This document shows positions 11,677 through 22,373 of a DNA stretch of 44,410 nt, piece by piece; positions within the stretch are counted from its first letter, which is position 1; every line of letters starts with the position of its first letter. Below the pieces are notes generated by a model. It had not been told where the DNA came from. It did no database searches and was given only the letters and a program-made list of their open reading frames with translations. The stretch spans positions 1-44,410 of the forward strand of contig JAJZYP010000004.1 of the NCBI GenBank assembly GCA_021798015.1. Reading direction: 5' to 3'. A program made the translations under genes and the position numbers. The stretch is from a bacterium. GTDB lineage: Bacteria; SZUA-79; Acidulodesulfobacterales; Acidulodesulfobacteraceae.

Positions 11677-14340
11677 TTAATTTTTGAGCGCCGCGTGAGC
11701 GGCAGAAATAATTGCAACGGGAACTCTATAAGGAGAGCAGCTTACATAGTCGAGATTTAAGTTATTACAAAATTCGATGGAACCTGGATCTCCGCCATGT
11801 TCTCCGCATATTCCAAGTTTAATATCCGGCCTCGCCTGCGTTCCCTTCTGTACCGCAATCTTCATGAGTTCGCCGACGCCATTTCTATCAAGCTCGATAA
11901 ATGGATCGGCTTTTAAAATATTTTTATTTAAATAATCCGGTAAAAATGAGCCTATATCATCCCTTGAAAAACCGAAAGCGGTCTGTGTTAAGTCGTTTGT
12001 TCCAAACGAAAAAAACTCCGCCTCTTTTGCAATTTCATCCGCAACCATACATGCCCGGGGAAGTTCAATCATTGTCCCTACAAGAAACTTAAGCTTAACC
12101 CCATAACTTGACATAACATCCTTAGCTTTTTTAACGACTAATTCCTTTAGCAATTTTATCTCTTCATATATGCCGACGACAGGAATCATAATTTCGGGTA
12201 TTATAATATTTCCGCTTTTATGAAATTCGCATGCCGCTTCCATAATAGCCTGAACTTGCATTTCATAAATCTCGGGATAACTAACCCCAAGCCTGCACCC
12301 CCTGTGTCCAAGCATAGGATTAACCTCATGAAGCGATACAACCTTTGTCTTTAACCTTTCATATGTCACATTCATAATATCTGCGAGCTCTTTTATCTCA
12401 CTTTCGGTTTTTGGTAAAAATTCATGGAGCGGCGGATCAAGTAAACGGATGTTAACCGAATGCCCCTTCATTTCATTATATAATTCAATAAAATCCGATT
12501 TTTGCATAGGTAGTAGTTTACCTAAGGCTTTTTGCCTTTCTTCCGCCGTCCCGGCAAGTATCATTTCTCTGACGGCTTTTATCCTGTCTCCCTTAAAAAA
12601 CATATGTTCTGTCCTGCAAAGCCCTATTCCTTCGGCGCCGTAACTTCTTGCAACCTTAGCATCCTCAGGGGTATCTGCGTTTGCCCGCACCCTTAATTTT
12701 CTAAATTCATTTGCAAAATTCATTATGGTTATAAAATCCTCATTTATCTCGGGAGTAACCATCTTTACCGGTCCCAAATAAATTTCCCCGTTTGAACCGT
12801 TTAAGGTTATAACATCACCCCTTTTTATTATCCTGTTCCCAACGATTATTTCACCCTTTTTTTCATTTATTTCAAGAGAAGAACAGCCTGTTATCGCACA
12901 CTTCCCCATTCCCCTTGCAACGACAGCCGCATGAGATGTCATCCCCCCCCTTGCCGTAAGGATTCCTTCGGCAACACTCATTCCGTGAATATCTTCCGGT
13001 GAGGTTTCCATCCTGACTAATATTACCTTTTTCCCCTTCTTTGTCTCCTCCTCCGCTTCTTCCGCCGAAAAAACAACTTCTCCGCTTGCGGCGCCCGGGG
13101 AGGCAGGTAACCCTTTTGCTAAAATATCCTTTTTAGACTTTGCATCCACTGTAGGATACATTAATTGAGCAATGGAGTTAGGATCTATTCTTAAGATAGC
13201 GGTTTTTTTGTCTATCATTCCTTCTTTTTCCATATCGACGGCTATAGTTACGGCAGCCTTAGCGGTTCTTTTACCCGTTCTAACCTGGAGCATATAAAGA
13301 ACGCCTTCCTGTATCGTAAATTCTAAATCAAGCATTTCTTTATAGTGTTTTTCCAAAAGCCTTGCATACTCCAAAAGATCTTTATATACCGAAGGCATAG
13401 CATGTTCAAGCGAGACATCGTTTGGATTTTTCTTCGAGATTTCATTTATAGGCTGAGGGGTTCTGATTCCCGCAACAACATCTTCTCCCTGAGCGTTTAT
13501 AAGGTACTCTCCATAAAAACCGTTTTCCCCCGTTGACGGATTCCTTGTAAAAGCAACGCCTGTTGCCGATGTATTCCCCATGTTTCCATATACCATAGAA
13601 ACCACATTAACGGCTGTCCCCCAATCCTCCGAAATTTTGTTAAGTTTTCTATAGGTAATAGCCCTTGGTACATTCCATGATTCAAATACCGCCGATATTC
13701 CCATCCACAATTGTGTCTCAGGGTCATCGGGAAAAACTATGCCTTTTGCTTTTTTAACCACATCCTTGAATTCATAAACAAGGTCTTTGAGGTCGTCAGG
13801 GCTAAGTTCGTTATCATTTTTAACATTCCTTTCTTTCTTTTTCTTTTCGAGAGCTGATTCCATAATACCAGAATCTATGCCTAAAACCACATTCGAAAAC
13901 ATCTGGACAAATCTTCTGTATGTATCATAAGCAAATCTTTTGTTCTTTGATTTATTTATAAGCCCCTTAACTGTTTCATCGTTTAATCCTAAATTAAGAA
14001 CGGTATCCATCATACCCGGCATAGAAATCCTTGCGCCGCTTCTGACAGAAACCAAAAGAGGATTTAAAGCATCGCCAAACCTTGCGCCCATTGCTTCTTC
14101 AACCATTTTGAGGCTATTAATAACTTCATTCTTTAACCCTTCGGGATATTTTTTGTTATGTTTATAATAGTATGTACAAACCTCCGTGGTTATAGTAAAA
14201 CCTGAAGGCACCCTTATCCCGATATTTGTCATCTCGGCAAGTCCAGCCCCTTTTCCACCCAGAAGATTTTTCATCGAACCAACGCCGTCGGCTTTCTTAT
14301 TTCCAAAAAAATAGACATACTTTGCCATAGTATCCTCCAA
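11677..14340 (-). CDS. ppdK: Pyruvate, phosphate dikinase
   Basis: 887 aa; GGKGAGLAEM, phospho-His region GGMTSHAAVVARGMGK, C-terminal FGTNDLTQTAFGFSRDD and GICGEHGGDP. Confidence 0.98.
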   Translation of the reverse strand: MEDTMAKYVYFFGNKKADGVGSMKNLLGGKGAGLAEMTNIGIRVPSGFTITTEVCTYYYKHNKKYPEGLKNEVINSLKMVEEAMGARFGDALNPLLVSVRSGARISMPGMMDTVLNLGLNDETVKGLINKSKNKRFAYDTYRRFVQMFSNVVLGIDSGIMESALEKKKKERNVKNDNELSPDDLKDLVYEFKDVVKKAKGIVFPDDPETQLWMGISAVFESWNVPRAITYRKLNKISEDWGTAVNVVSMVYGNMGNTSATGVAFTRNPSTGENGFYGEYLINAQGEDVVAGIRTPQPINEISKKNPNDVSLEHAMPSVYKDLLEYARLLEKHYKEMLDLEFTIQEGVLYMLQVRTGKRTAKAAVTIAVDMEKEGMIDKKTAILRIDPNSIAQLMYPTVDAKSKKDILAKGLPASPGAASGEVVFSAEEAEEETKKGKKVILVRMETSPEDIHGMSVAEGILTARGGMTSHAAVVARGMGKCAITGCSSLEINEKKGEIIVGNRIIKRGDVITLNGSNGEIYLGPVKMVTPEINEDFITIMNFANEFRKLRVRANADTPEDAKVARSYGAEGIGLCRTEHMFFKGDRIKAVREMILAGTAEERQKALGKLLPMQKSDFIELYNEMKGHSVNIRLLDPPLHEFLPKTESEIKELADIMNVTYERLKTKVVSLHEVNPMLGHRGCRLGVSYPEIYEMQVQAIMEAACEFHKSGNIIIPEIMIPVVGIYEEIKLLKELVVKKAKDVMSSYGVKLKFLVGTMIELPRACMVADEIAKEAEFFSFGTNDLTQTAFGFSRDDIGSFLPDYLNKNILKADPFIELDRNGVGELMKIAVQKGTQARPDIKLGICGEHGGDPGSIEFCNNLNLDYVSCSPYRVPVAIISAAHAALKN

Positions 14341-14417
14341 TCAAAATGTAATTTTTATAATTTTTATAATATTATTATTATAACGATATAAAATGCAAAC
14401 AATACAAACAAATAAAA

Positions 14418-16556
14418 TTAATAGGACAAATTTGAGAAATCACAAAGATTTTTGAGTAAATTCAAAATATTGTTCAATAGCCCCAATCTTGAGTTTTTGA
14501 CATCTTCGTTATCGGTTAATACTAAAACTCCATCAAAAAAATTATTAATAGGTTTTACAAGGGTATGAAAATGATTCATAACCTTAAAATAATCATTTTT
14601 TTTCAAAAAAGAAACAGCCTCTCTTTTAACGGTTTCAAATGTTTTATAAAGATGAATTTCATCTGGCAAAGTGAATTTATTAATGTCAAAATCCAGAATA
14701 CCGCCATAATTTAAAGTAATATTGTTAATTCGCTTATATACCTGCGATAATTCGTAAAGTTCCTCATGCAGCTTATATTTGGAAATGAAATCTATTTTTA
14801 AATATGATGTATAAAAACCCTCGGCACAATCTTCTTTAATTACGGATGCTATTTCGTCAGCTTTATATCCTGAAGATGCAAGAAAATTTTTAAATCTTGT
14901 ATTTGCAAAATTAATTAAAGATGCTTTTAATTCATTTAAATTAAGCTTTTTCTCCTTAAAAAAATTATTAAAATAAAAATTAAAAATCTGTTCTACCTGA
15001 ATAATATATTTCTTTTCCAAAATAACTTCTATTATTCCTATCATAGCCCTTCTTAAATAAAAAGGATCGGATTCACCTGTCGGAAGCCTTTTCAACATCA
15101 CAAACGAAAAAATTGTGTCGAATTTATCGGACAACGAGCATAAAGCCGATAAATTATTCGACGGCATAATCCTTTTTTTAGCTTTAACGATAGGGTAGTA
15201 ATGCTCCTCTATCGCAAGGCATACGGCTCCCTCTTCTTTTGCCTTTTTTGCATAAATTTTGCCCGCTATTCCCTGCATCTCCGGAAATTCATATACAACA
15301 TGGGTTGTAAGGTCAAATTTTAATAAGTTGGCGGCACGGCTAAATTGTAATACGTCATTTTCGGCAAAATTATATTCCTTAGCCATGAACAATCCTAAAC
15401 TCTTTACTCTTTCCATTTTATCAAAATACGACCCCAAACCTTCATAAAATAAAATGTCTTTAGTCTTTTCAACAAAATATGAAAGCGGATTTTTGATATC
15501 TTCTTTATAAAAAAAATCGGCATCGGCAAGTCTTGCCACCAAAACCTTCGAATAACCGGAACGAATATTATTTTCTAATTCCTGCCTATTCGTTTGTAAA
15601 TTTTGAGGCGTAATATCAGCAATGCCTATAAAAGAGGACGCTAAATTAGCCTCGCCTTTTACTAAATTATCCTTATTTTTTAAAGGAAAAAATCTCTGAT
15701 GTTTTCGCATAACTATTGATAAAAGCTCCTCAGGAATGGATAGGAATTTTTTGTCAAAATTGCCCGTAATAGCGTGCGGCATTTCGGTCAGCCCTACTAT
15801 TTCATCCATAAAATCGTCTTCATATTCGGCTACGTCTAAGTTTAATCTTTCGGCGATAGTTTCAAGTTCTTTTTCTATGAATGCCCGCCTGCCCTCATTT
15901 TTTAAAATAATACCGTTTGAGGAAATTAGTTTAAAATAATCTTTTGAATTATCGACTTTTGTATATGATGTTTTGCGCGAACCCTTTCCTGTAAGATAAG
16001 TATAACCTGCCGCCTTAATATCCCCATAATAAAATCTAAGGGGTTTCCCGTCAAAAAGCGATAATATCCATAAAATCGGCCTTGGATAACGAGTATCTTT
16101 GTCTAACCAAAACATAGACTTCTTAAAAGGGAGGTTCTTAATAATATTTGGGATATTTTCGCTTAACAAATCTTTTAATAATCTTCCTTTTATAATCTTT
16201 TTATAAGCCACATAAGGTCTTTTTTTTTGGTTAATTACATATAGTTTTTTGTGGTTTAAAATCCCATTTTTTTTCATAAATTGGATTAAAGGCAAAGCCG
16301 GCAAATCCCCGTGATAAGATATATTTAAGGGAGGGCCCACGATCTCGATTTCTCTATCAAGTGTCTTAAAAGGCAGGTGTTTAATGAAAACAACGACACG
16401 CCTTGGCGTTGAAAACGATTGAATATCAGGTTTTTCCTGAAGCAATACATCATTTTCAAAAAAACTTTTAAGGCGGTCCGAAATGGCAGCAGGAATAGCC
16501 TTTACCTCGCCATAAGGAAGTTCTCCTGAACCAACTTCCAATAAATATTCACTCAC
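14418..16556 (-). CDS. glyS: Glycyl-tRNA synthetase beta subunit
   Basis: 712 aa; N-terminal YLLEVGSGELPYGEV, FSTPRRVVVFI, EMQGIAGKIYA; adjacent to the alpha subunit. Confidence 0.96.
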   Translation of the reverse strand: MSEYLLEVGSGELPYGEVKAIPAAISDRLKSFFENDVLLQEKPDIQSFSTPRRVVVFIKHLPFKTLDREIEIVGPPLNISYHGDLPALPLIQFMKKNGILNHKKLYVINQKKRPYVAYKKIIKGRLLKDLLSENIPNIIKNLPFKKSMFWLDKDTRYPRPILWILSLFDGKPLRFYYGDIKAAGYTYLTGKGSRKTSYTKVDNSKDYFKLISSNGIILKNEGRRAFIEKELETIAERLNLDVAEYEDDFMDEIVGLTEMPHAITGNFDKKFLSIPEELLSIVMRKHQRFFPLKNKDNLVKGEANLASSFIGIADITPQNLQTNRQELENNIRSGYSKVLVARLADADFFYKEDIKNPLSYFVEKTKDILFYEGLGSYFDKMERVKSLGLFMAKEYNFAENDVLQFSRAANLLKFDLTTHVVYEFPEMQGIAGKIYAKKAKEEGAVCLAIEEHYYPIVKAKKRIMPSNNLSALCSLSDKFDTIFSFVMLKRLPTGESDPFYLRRAMIGIIEVILEKKYIIQVEQIFNFYFNNFFKEKKLNLNELKASLINFANTRFKNFLASSGYKADEIASVIKEDCAEGFYTSYLKIDFISKYKLHEELYELSQVYKRINNITLNYGGILDFDINKFTLPDEIHLYKTFETVKREAVSFLKKNDYFKVMNHFHTLVKPINNFFDGVLVLTDNEDVKNSRLGLLNNILNLLKNLCDFSNLSY

Positions 16557-16615
16557 GGTATCATAACCATTTAAATATTATGGGTAAAAATAAAACTTGC
16601 AAATCCGAATTTAAT

Positions 16616-17497
16616 TTATTTAACATCATCTTTGTTTATATTATTTGCGTAAAGTTTAGCGCAACCCTCAGCCAAACTTCTAACCCTTAATATATAATTC
16701 ATTCTTTCAGAAACGCTTATAAGTCCTCTTGCGTCCAATAAATTAAAAACATGGGAACATTTAAGGCAATATTCATAGGCGGGTTTAACAAGCTCCACAT
16801 TTTCTAATAGAAGAAGCCTTTTTGATTCCTTTTCATAAATATCAAAAAGCGTGAATAATGCTTCCCCGCCTGCAAATTCAAAGCTATATGTAGAAAATTG
16901 AAGCTCGTCATCTTTATGAATATCGCCATATTTTAGATTTTCGTTCCACTGCAAATCAAAAACATTGTCTTTATCCTGAAGATACATTGCAATTCTTTCT
17001 AATCCATAAGTAATTTCGATCGCAGGTTTAATAAGAGGGGTGCCGCCAATCTGTTGGAAATAAGTAAATTGGGTAATTTCCATGCCGTCAAGCCAGACCT
17101 CCCAGCCAAGACCCCATGCTCCTAAAGTCGGAGATTCCCAATCATCCTCTACAAACCTTATATCGTGCATATCAGGATTAATTCCGACACTTTCCAAGCT
17201 TTTAAGATAAATCTCTTGAATATTTTTTATATATGGCTGAATAATCACCTGAAACTGATAGTACCTTCCAAGCCTATTAGGATTTTGTCCATACCTCCCG
17301 TCGGTAGGCCTTCTTGAAGGCTGGACATAGGCAACCCTCCAGTCATCTCCTTTTAGACACTTGAGAAAGGTATAAGGCGCAAAAGTGGCAGCCCCAACCT
17401 CTATATCATATGGTTGGAGAATAACACATCCAAAATTAGACCAAAAATTTTGGAGTTTAAATATTAAATGTTGAAAATCTAAGTTTTTGATTTTGAT
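16616..17497 (-). CDS. glyQ: Glycyl-tRNA synthetase alpha subunit; start codon probably ATC (or sequence error)
   Basis: The ORF-track start (17248, GTG) is too short. The same frame extends upstream with conserved sequence [83 protein letters not shown]. In-frame TAA at 17510-17512; ATC at 17495-17497 is preceded by AAAGG at SD distance. Confidence 0.9.
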   Translation of the reverse strand: MKIKNLDFQHLIFKLQNFWSNFGCVILQPYDIEVGAATFAPYTFLKCLKGDDWRVAYVQPSRRPTDGRYGQNPNRLGRYYQFQVIIQPYIKNIQEIYLKSLESVGINPDMHDIRFVEDDWESPTLGAWGLGWEVWLDGMEITQFTYFQQIGGTPLIKPAIEITYGLERIAMYLQDKDNVFDLQWNENLKYGDIHKDDELQFSTYSFEFAGGEALFTLFDIYEKESKRLLLLENVELVKPAYEYCLKCSHVFNLLDARGLISVSERMNYILRVRSLAEGCAKLYANNINKDDVK

Positions 17498-17567
17498 ATA
17501 TTGTACCCTTTAAAATTAGTATGGAAAATTTTTACATATCATATTTATATTAAAGGATAACATTATA

Positions 17568-18491
17568 CTAAAGGGCAAGCATATTTTCAATAGATTTTCT
17601 TGCTTGAATTCTGATATCCTCGGGAATTTTTATAATATTTTTCATATTTGTCAAAGAATTTATAATGTCTTCCAGATGGGTTTTTTTCATATTTGGACAT
17701 ACAAGACCTTTGTTTGATGAAATAAAAACCTTATTAGGATTTTCCTTTTCCATTTTATACATTATGCCGCGTTCCGTTCCAATAATAAAGTATTTTGCAT
17801 TCGACTCACGAACAAACTTATACATGCCTGAGGTTGAAGAAACATGATCCGCAACATCGATAGTCTCGGGAGTCGATTCCGGATGGGCTACGAACACGGC
17901 TCCGGGATATTCTTCCTTGAGAACTTTAATATTTTCCGGTGTGGTCCTCTTGTGAGGAGGACAATATCCCGGCCAATTTATTATCTCCTTATCCGTAAAT
18001 CTTTGCGCATAACTTCCCAAATTTTTATCCGGAACCATTATGACTCTTCTCCCGGACAAAGAATTTACAACCTTAACCACATTGGCAGAGGTGCAACATA
18101 TATCGGAAACCGCTTTGCATTCAGCAGATGTATTCACATAGGCAACCACAGGGGCGCCCGGATAATCGTTTTTTAAATTAATAATATCTTTGGCGGTTAT
18201 CATATCGACCATCGGGCATCCGGCATTTTCGTTCGGAAGAATAACAATTTTATCAGGATTCATAATAGCGGCGCTCTCCGCCATAAATCTGACGCCGCAA
18301 AATACAATAATATTTGCATCGGTTTTATTCGCTTTAATCGAAAGCTCCAATGAATCCCCCTGAAAATCAGCAATTTCTTGAATCTCATCCCTTTGGTAAT
18401 TATGAGCCAGCAATATCGCATTTTTCTTTTTCAATAAGTCTTTTATTACTTCCTGTTTTGTTTTTATATCGTTTTTGTCATTTGTATCCAT
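17568..18491 (-). CDS. nadA: Quinolinate synthase
   Basis: 307 aa; AHNYQRDEIQEIADFQGDSLELS, CGVRFMAESA, VAHPES, GTERGIMYKM. Confidence 0.97.
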   Translation of the reverse strand: MDTNDKNDIKTKQEVIKDLLKKKNAILLAHNYQRDEIQEIADFQGDSLELSIKANKTDANIIVFCGVRFMAESAAIMNPDKIVILPNENAGCPMVDMITAKDIINLKNDYPGAPVVAYVNTSAECKAVSDICCTSANVVKVVNSLSGRRVIMVPDKNLGSYAQRFTDKEIINWPGYCPPHKRTTPENIKVLKEEYPGAVFVAHPESTPETIDVADHVSSTSGMYKFVRESNAKYFIIGTERGIMYKMEKENPNKVFISSNKGLVCPNMKKTHLEDIINSLTNMKNIIKIPEDIRIQARKSIENMLAL

Positions 18492-18538
18492 CTTTTTTAT
18501 CTTTCCTCTCCAAAATGTTCAATATCTTTCGGTTTTCT

Positions 18539-20632
18539 CTATGTTATAACGACTCCTTCTCCCTGCACGAGCAGTCTAATCTTTTCCACGGCTTCAGGAT
18601 TGGCAAGCGTTGTAATATCCCCAATATCAAATTTATTTGGTATAGCAGAAAGCACACGGCGCATGATTTTGCCTGAACGCGTTTTAGGCATATCGGGAAC
18701 AACATAAACATACTTTGGCCTTGCTATCTTGCCAATCTCTTTCTCGATGGTTGAAATCACCTTTTGAATAACTTCCCGCTCTTTGCCTTCAAAACCCGGT
18801 TCTAGTGTTATATAAACGGCAGGCGCTCTGCCTTTTGTTTCGTCTATAATCGGCACTGCGGCGGCTTCCGCTACCTCAGGCAGGGTTAAACACGCGGATT
18901 CCAGTTCCTTTGTTCCAAGACGATGTCCCGAAACATTTATTACATCGTCTATCCTTCCTAAAATCCTATAATATCCGTCAGAAGCGTCCACGGCGCCGTC
19001 GCCTGCAAAGTACGGCCAATCATGCCAATTTTTACTATCTTTGTTTTTATTATATTTTGAATAGTAAGTATTTACAAAGCGCTCGGGGTCGCCCCAAATC
19101 GTTTGCATAATGCCGGGCCACGGATTTTTTATGCATATATTCCCCGCCTTTCCCGAACCCGCTTTAATCTCTTCTCCATTCTCGTCATAAATAACGGGGT
19201 ATATACCCGGTAAACCGGGACCCGCGCTTCCAGGCTTCATCGGCTCGAGAGCAGGGACAGTGCTGCATAGGAAGCCACCGTTTTCTGTCTGCCACCATGT
19301 ATCTACGATAACAGCCTCTTTCTTGCCGACAATTTCATAATACCATTTCCATACGTCAGGCTCTATCGGCTCTCCCACTGTCGTCATATGCTTGAAATGG
19401 TAGTTATACTTCTTTGGCTCATCGGGACCGATTTTTCGTAACATACGGATAGATGTAGGAGAGGTGTGAAAGATATTTACATTAAGTCTTTCTGCAATCC
19501 TCCATACTCTGCCTGCATCGGGACAAGTCGGAACACCTTCATAAATTACACTTGTTGCCGCTAATGCCAACGGGCCGTAAACGATGTATGAATGGCCGGT
19601 AATCCAGCCTATATCAGCCATACACCAGTACACATCTTCGGGGTGTATATCCTGTATATATTTGGATGTTCCAACTACATAGGATAAATATCCACCTATG
19701 CTGTGCTGCACACCCTTAGGCTTACCCGTCGTCCCGCTGGTGTACATGATAAACAAGGGCGCTTCCGCCGGCAATGGTACCGGTTCGACACGTTTGCCGC
19801 GGAAATCTTTAAGGACATCGTCTATAAAAAAATCACGGCCTTTTACCATCGGTGATTTTGAAACATATTTATCAGGGTACCGCCTCCATACAAGAACCTT
19901 ATCGACAGGCTGACCAAGATCTTTCGCTCTTTCCACAGCTATATCGGCATTTAATTTGTGATCGATTAGGTTACCGGATCTATAATAACCATCTATCGTA
20001 ACAAGTACCCTGCTTCCTGAATCGGCAATCCTGTCGCCGCATGCTTGACCGCTAAAACCGCCGTAAACTTCGGAATGAATAATACCGAGCCTTGCGCTCG
20101 CAAGCATACTAATAGGAAGCTCAGGAACCATTGGAAGATGGAAGGTTATCCTATCACCTGTTTTAAGTCCCGCAAACTGCCGTAAAAGCGCTGAAAACTC
20201 GTTTATCCTTGTATAAAGCTCCTGATATGTGATTACTATATGGGATTCCACTTCAGGCTCCGGTACAAATATCAACGCGGCTTTATTTTTGTACTTTGCT
20301 AAATGTCTATCGACACAGTTATAAGATGCGTTTAGTTTACCGCCGACAAACCATTTCCAAAAAGGCGGATTGTTTGTATCGAGTGTTGTATGCCAATATT
20401 TATCCCAGGTAAGCATATCGGCGTATTCCCTAAAACATTCGGGAAAATTCTCCATCTTAAAACGTTCACGGATATTTGGATCAGCCATGTTAGCTTGCGC
20501 AATAAATTTAACGGATGGACTGACCAACGCTTCTTCTTTCCAGTGAACAGAGATTTGGGCTTCAGTTGCCTCAACGCCTTCCGAACTAACGGCATTTTTA
20601 TCATTTTTATTCCTATTCTTAATATCACTCAC
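18539..20632 (-). CDS. acs: Acetyl-CoA synthetase
   Basis: 697 aa; YTSGTTGKPKGVQHS, DTWWQTENGG, RTRSGKIMRR-type C-terminus (KTRSGKIMRRVL). Confidence 0.97.
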   Translation of the reverse strand: MSDIKNRNKNDKNAVSSEGVEATEAQISVHWKEEALVSPSVKFIAQANMADPNIRERFKMENFPECFREYADMLTWDKYWHTTLDTNNPPFWKWFVGGKLNASYNCVDRHLAKYKNKAALIFVPEPEVESHIVITYQELYTRINEFSALLRQFAGLKTGDRITFHLPMVPELPISMLASARLGIIHSEVYGGFSGQACGDRIADSGSRVLVTIDGYYRSGNLIDHKLNADIAVERAKDLGQPVDKVLVWRRYPDKYVSKSPMVKGRDFFIDDVLKDFRGKRVEPVPLPAEAPLFIMYTSGTTGKPKGVQHSIGGYLSYVVGTSKYIQDIHPEDVYWCMADIGWITGHSYIVYGPLALAATSVIYEGVPTCPDAGRVWRIAERLNVNIFHTSPTSIRMLRKIGPDEPKKYNYHFKHMTTVGEPIEPDVWKWYYEIVGKKEAVIVDTWWQTENGGFLCSTVPALEPMKPGSAGPGLPGIYPVIYDENGEEIKAGSGKAGNICIKNPWPGIMQTIWGDPERFVNTYYSKYNKNKDSKNWHDWPYFAGDGAVDASDGYYRILGRIDDVINVSGHRLGTKELESACLTLPEVAEAAAVPIIDETKGRAPAVYITLEPGFEGKEREVIQKVISTIEKEIGKIARPKYVYVVPDMPKTRSGKIMRRVLSAIPNKFDIGDITTLANPEAVEKIRLLVQGEGVVIT

Positions 20633-20757
20633 AAATATTCTCCTTATTATTCATTATTTTTGTTTTCGTGAAACTTGCGAAATTGATTTTATTCTTGTTT
20701 ATATTATTATAACATATTATAATTTAACTTCCACATATAAAACCAATGTCTAAATAG

Positions 20758-21813
20758 GTGCAAACAATAATGGATTTAAAAACAGAAAACACGGCAATAG
20801 CAGATGAATCTAAATTTAAATACAAAAGGATTTTAACAGGGGATAGACCTACAGGTCCCCTTCATCTTGGACATTATGCAGGTTCATTAAAGAACAGAGT
20901 CAGGCTTCAGGATAAGTATGAAACATTTATATTAATTGCCGATATTCAAGCGCTTACGACAAATTTTGAACATCCGGAAAAACTTAAAGAAAATATTTTT
21001 ATTGTTGCTTTAGACTATCTTTCCGCCGGTATAGATCCTAATTTATCTACAATAATTATTCAATCAATGATACCGGAAATTTCCGAACTAACAACCTTTT
21101 TTTCGATGTTGATATCCATTAATCCCCTAAAACACAACCCGACAATTAAAACGGAAGCAAAGGAAAGGGGGTATAAGGAATTAACCTATGGTTTTTTGGG
21201 CTATCCCGTAAGTCAAACCGCCGATATTGCAATTTTTAAAGCGGATTTGGTGCCCGTGGGCATAGACCAGCTTCCGCATATAGAACTTGCAAGAAAAATA
21301 GTTAGGAAATTCAATGAATTATATAACGGAAAACTGATAGAACCTTTTGCCTTGATAGATAAATTTCCAAAGTTAGTCGGGCTTGACGGTAACCTTAAAA
21401 TGAGTAAATCTTATGGAAATGCAATTAACCTCTCCGACGACTTTAACCTGATTAAATCCAAAATCAGGTCGGCTTTAACGGATAAAAACAGAATTCATCC
21501 GACCGATAAAGGTAATCCTGAAATTTGCACCATTTATGCTTATCATAAGGCGTTTTCAAATGAAATCCTTATTAAAGAAACCGAATATAACTGCAAAAAC
21601 GGCAAAATAGGATGTGTTGCATGCAAGGAAAACCTTTTTAATACTATCAAAAAACTTCTTGAACCGATGAATGAAAGAAGAACTTATTATTTAAACAATA
21701 AAGATTTGATTTGGGATATACTGTTTACCGGAACCGGCAATGCTAAAATAATCGCTTCGGAAACCATCAAAGAAGTAAAAGAATCAATGAAAATATTATA
21801 TCGCACCCCATAA
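20758..21813 (+). CDS. trpS: Tryptophanyl-tRNA synthetase (start GTG 20758 or ATG 20770)
   Basis: GDRPTGPLHLGHYAGSL (HIGH class) and KMSKSYGNAI (KMSKS). Confidence 0.96.
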   Translation: MQTIMDLKTENTAIADESKFKYKRILTGDRPTGPLHLGHYAGSLKNRVRLQDKYETFILIADIQALTTNFEHPEKLKENIFIVALDYLSAGIDPNLSTIIIQSMIPEISELTTFFSMLISINPLKHNPTIKTEAKERGYKELTYGFLGYPVSQTADIAIFKADLVPVGIDQLPHIELARKIVRKFNELYNGKLIEPFALIDKFPKLVGLDGNLKMSKSYGNAINLSDDFNLIKSKIRSALTDKNRIHPTDKGNPEICTIYAYHKAFSNEILIKETEYNCKNGKIGCVACKENLFNTIKKLLEPMNERRTYYLNNKDLIWDILFTGTGNAKIIASETIKEVKESMKILYRTP

Positions 21814-21903
21814 CATAATTTTGGGCTATTGCAAATTAACTGATTTTAATGTTATTATATAACATTATGCGTATATGCAAAATTTAAAGGAGGATTATTC
21901 GTA

Positions 21904-22281
21904 ATGGCAAACAAACTTTTTATTATGCTTCAAAACACTACACCTTCTAGCCCACATACCCTTGGAGCGCCATTTTTTCAAGCTGCAGCCGCCGCAACAA
22001 TGGACTATGAAGTAGAGGTTGTTTTAACGGCTGATGCCGGTCTTTTAATGAAAAAGGGAGTGGCTAAAAACTTAAGAGTCAAAGAGGGAAGCCCAAAATC
22101 AGTCTATGATTTTATTAAAGATGCTTATGACGCCGGCGTTGTTTTTAAGGTATGCACCCCTGCCCTTGAATTAAACGATATTACAAAAGACGACCTTATA
22201 GAAGAATGCAGCGGGGTTGTCGGCGGGGCTTATGTTGTTGAAATGGTAATGGATGATAATGTTAAAACCCTTTCATACTAA
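21904..22281 (+). CDS. DsrE/DsrF-like family protein
   Basis: 125 aa; preceded by AAAGGAGG; DsrE-like fold pattern with Cys in FKVCTPALELN and EECSGVVGGAYVVEM. Confidence 0.75.
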   Translation: MANKLFIMLQNTTPSSPHTLGAPFFQAAAAATMDYEVEVVLTADAGLLMKKGVAKNLRVKEGSPKSVYDFIKDAYDAGVVFKVCTPALELNDITKDDLIEECSGVVGGAYVVEMVMDDNVKTLSY

Positions 22282-22288
22282 ACCGGTT

Positions 22289-22352
22289 AAAAAAAAGGGT
22301 TAGATTTATTTACAAATAAATAAGACAACAAATAAATCTAACCCTTTTTTTT
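22289..22352. terminator. Bidirectional intrinsic terminator between convergent genes
   Basis: Perfect 23-bp inverted repeat aaaaaaaagggttagatttattt (22289-22311) / aaataaatctaaccctttttttt (22330-22352), 18-nt loop, poly-A/poly-T edges. Confidence 0.9.
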
Positions 22353-22373
22353 ACCTTTTTTTAAATATTATTA

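Noticed and set aside
17498-17567. Possible T-box or other riboswitch leader upstream of glyQ
   Set aside because: Only about 70 nt of AT-rich sequence between nadA and glyQ; too short and no T-box features seen.
20332-20628. 98-aa minus-strand ORF in another frame within acs
   Set aside because: Fully contained in the conserved acs N-terminal coding region; no independent support.
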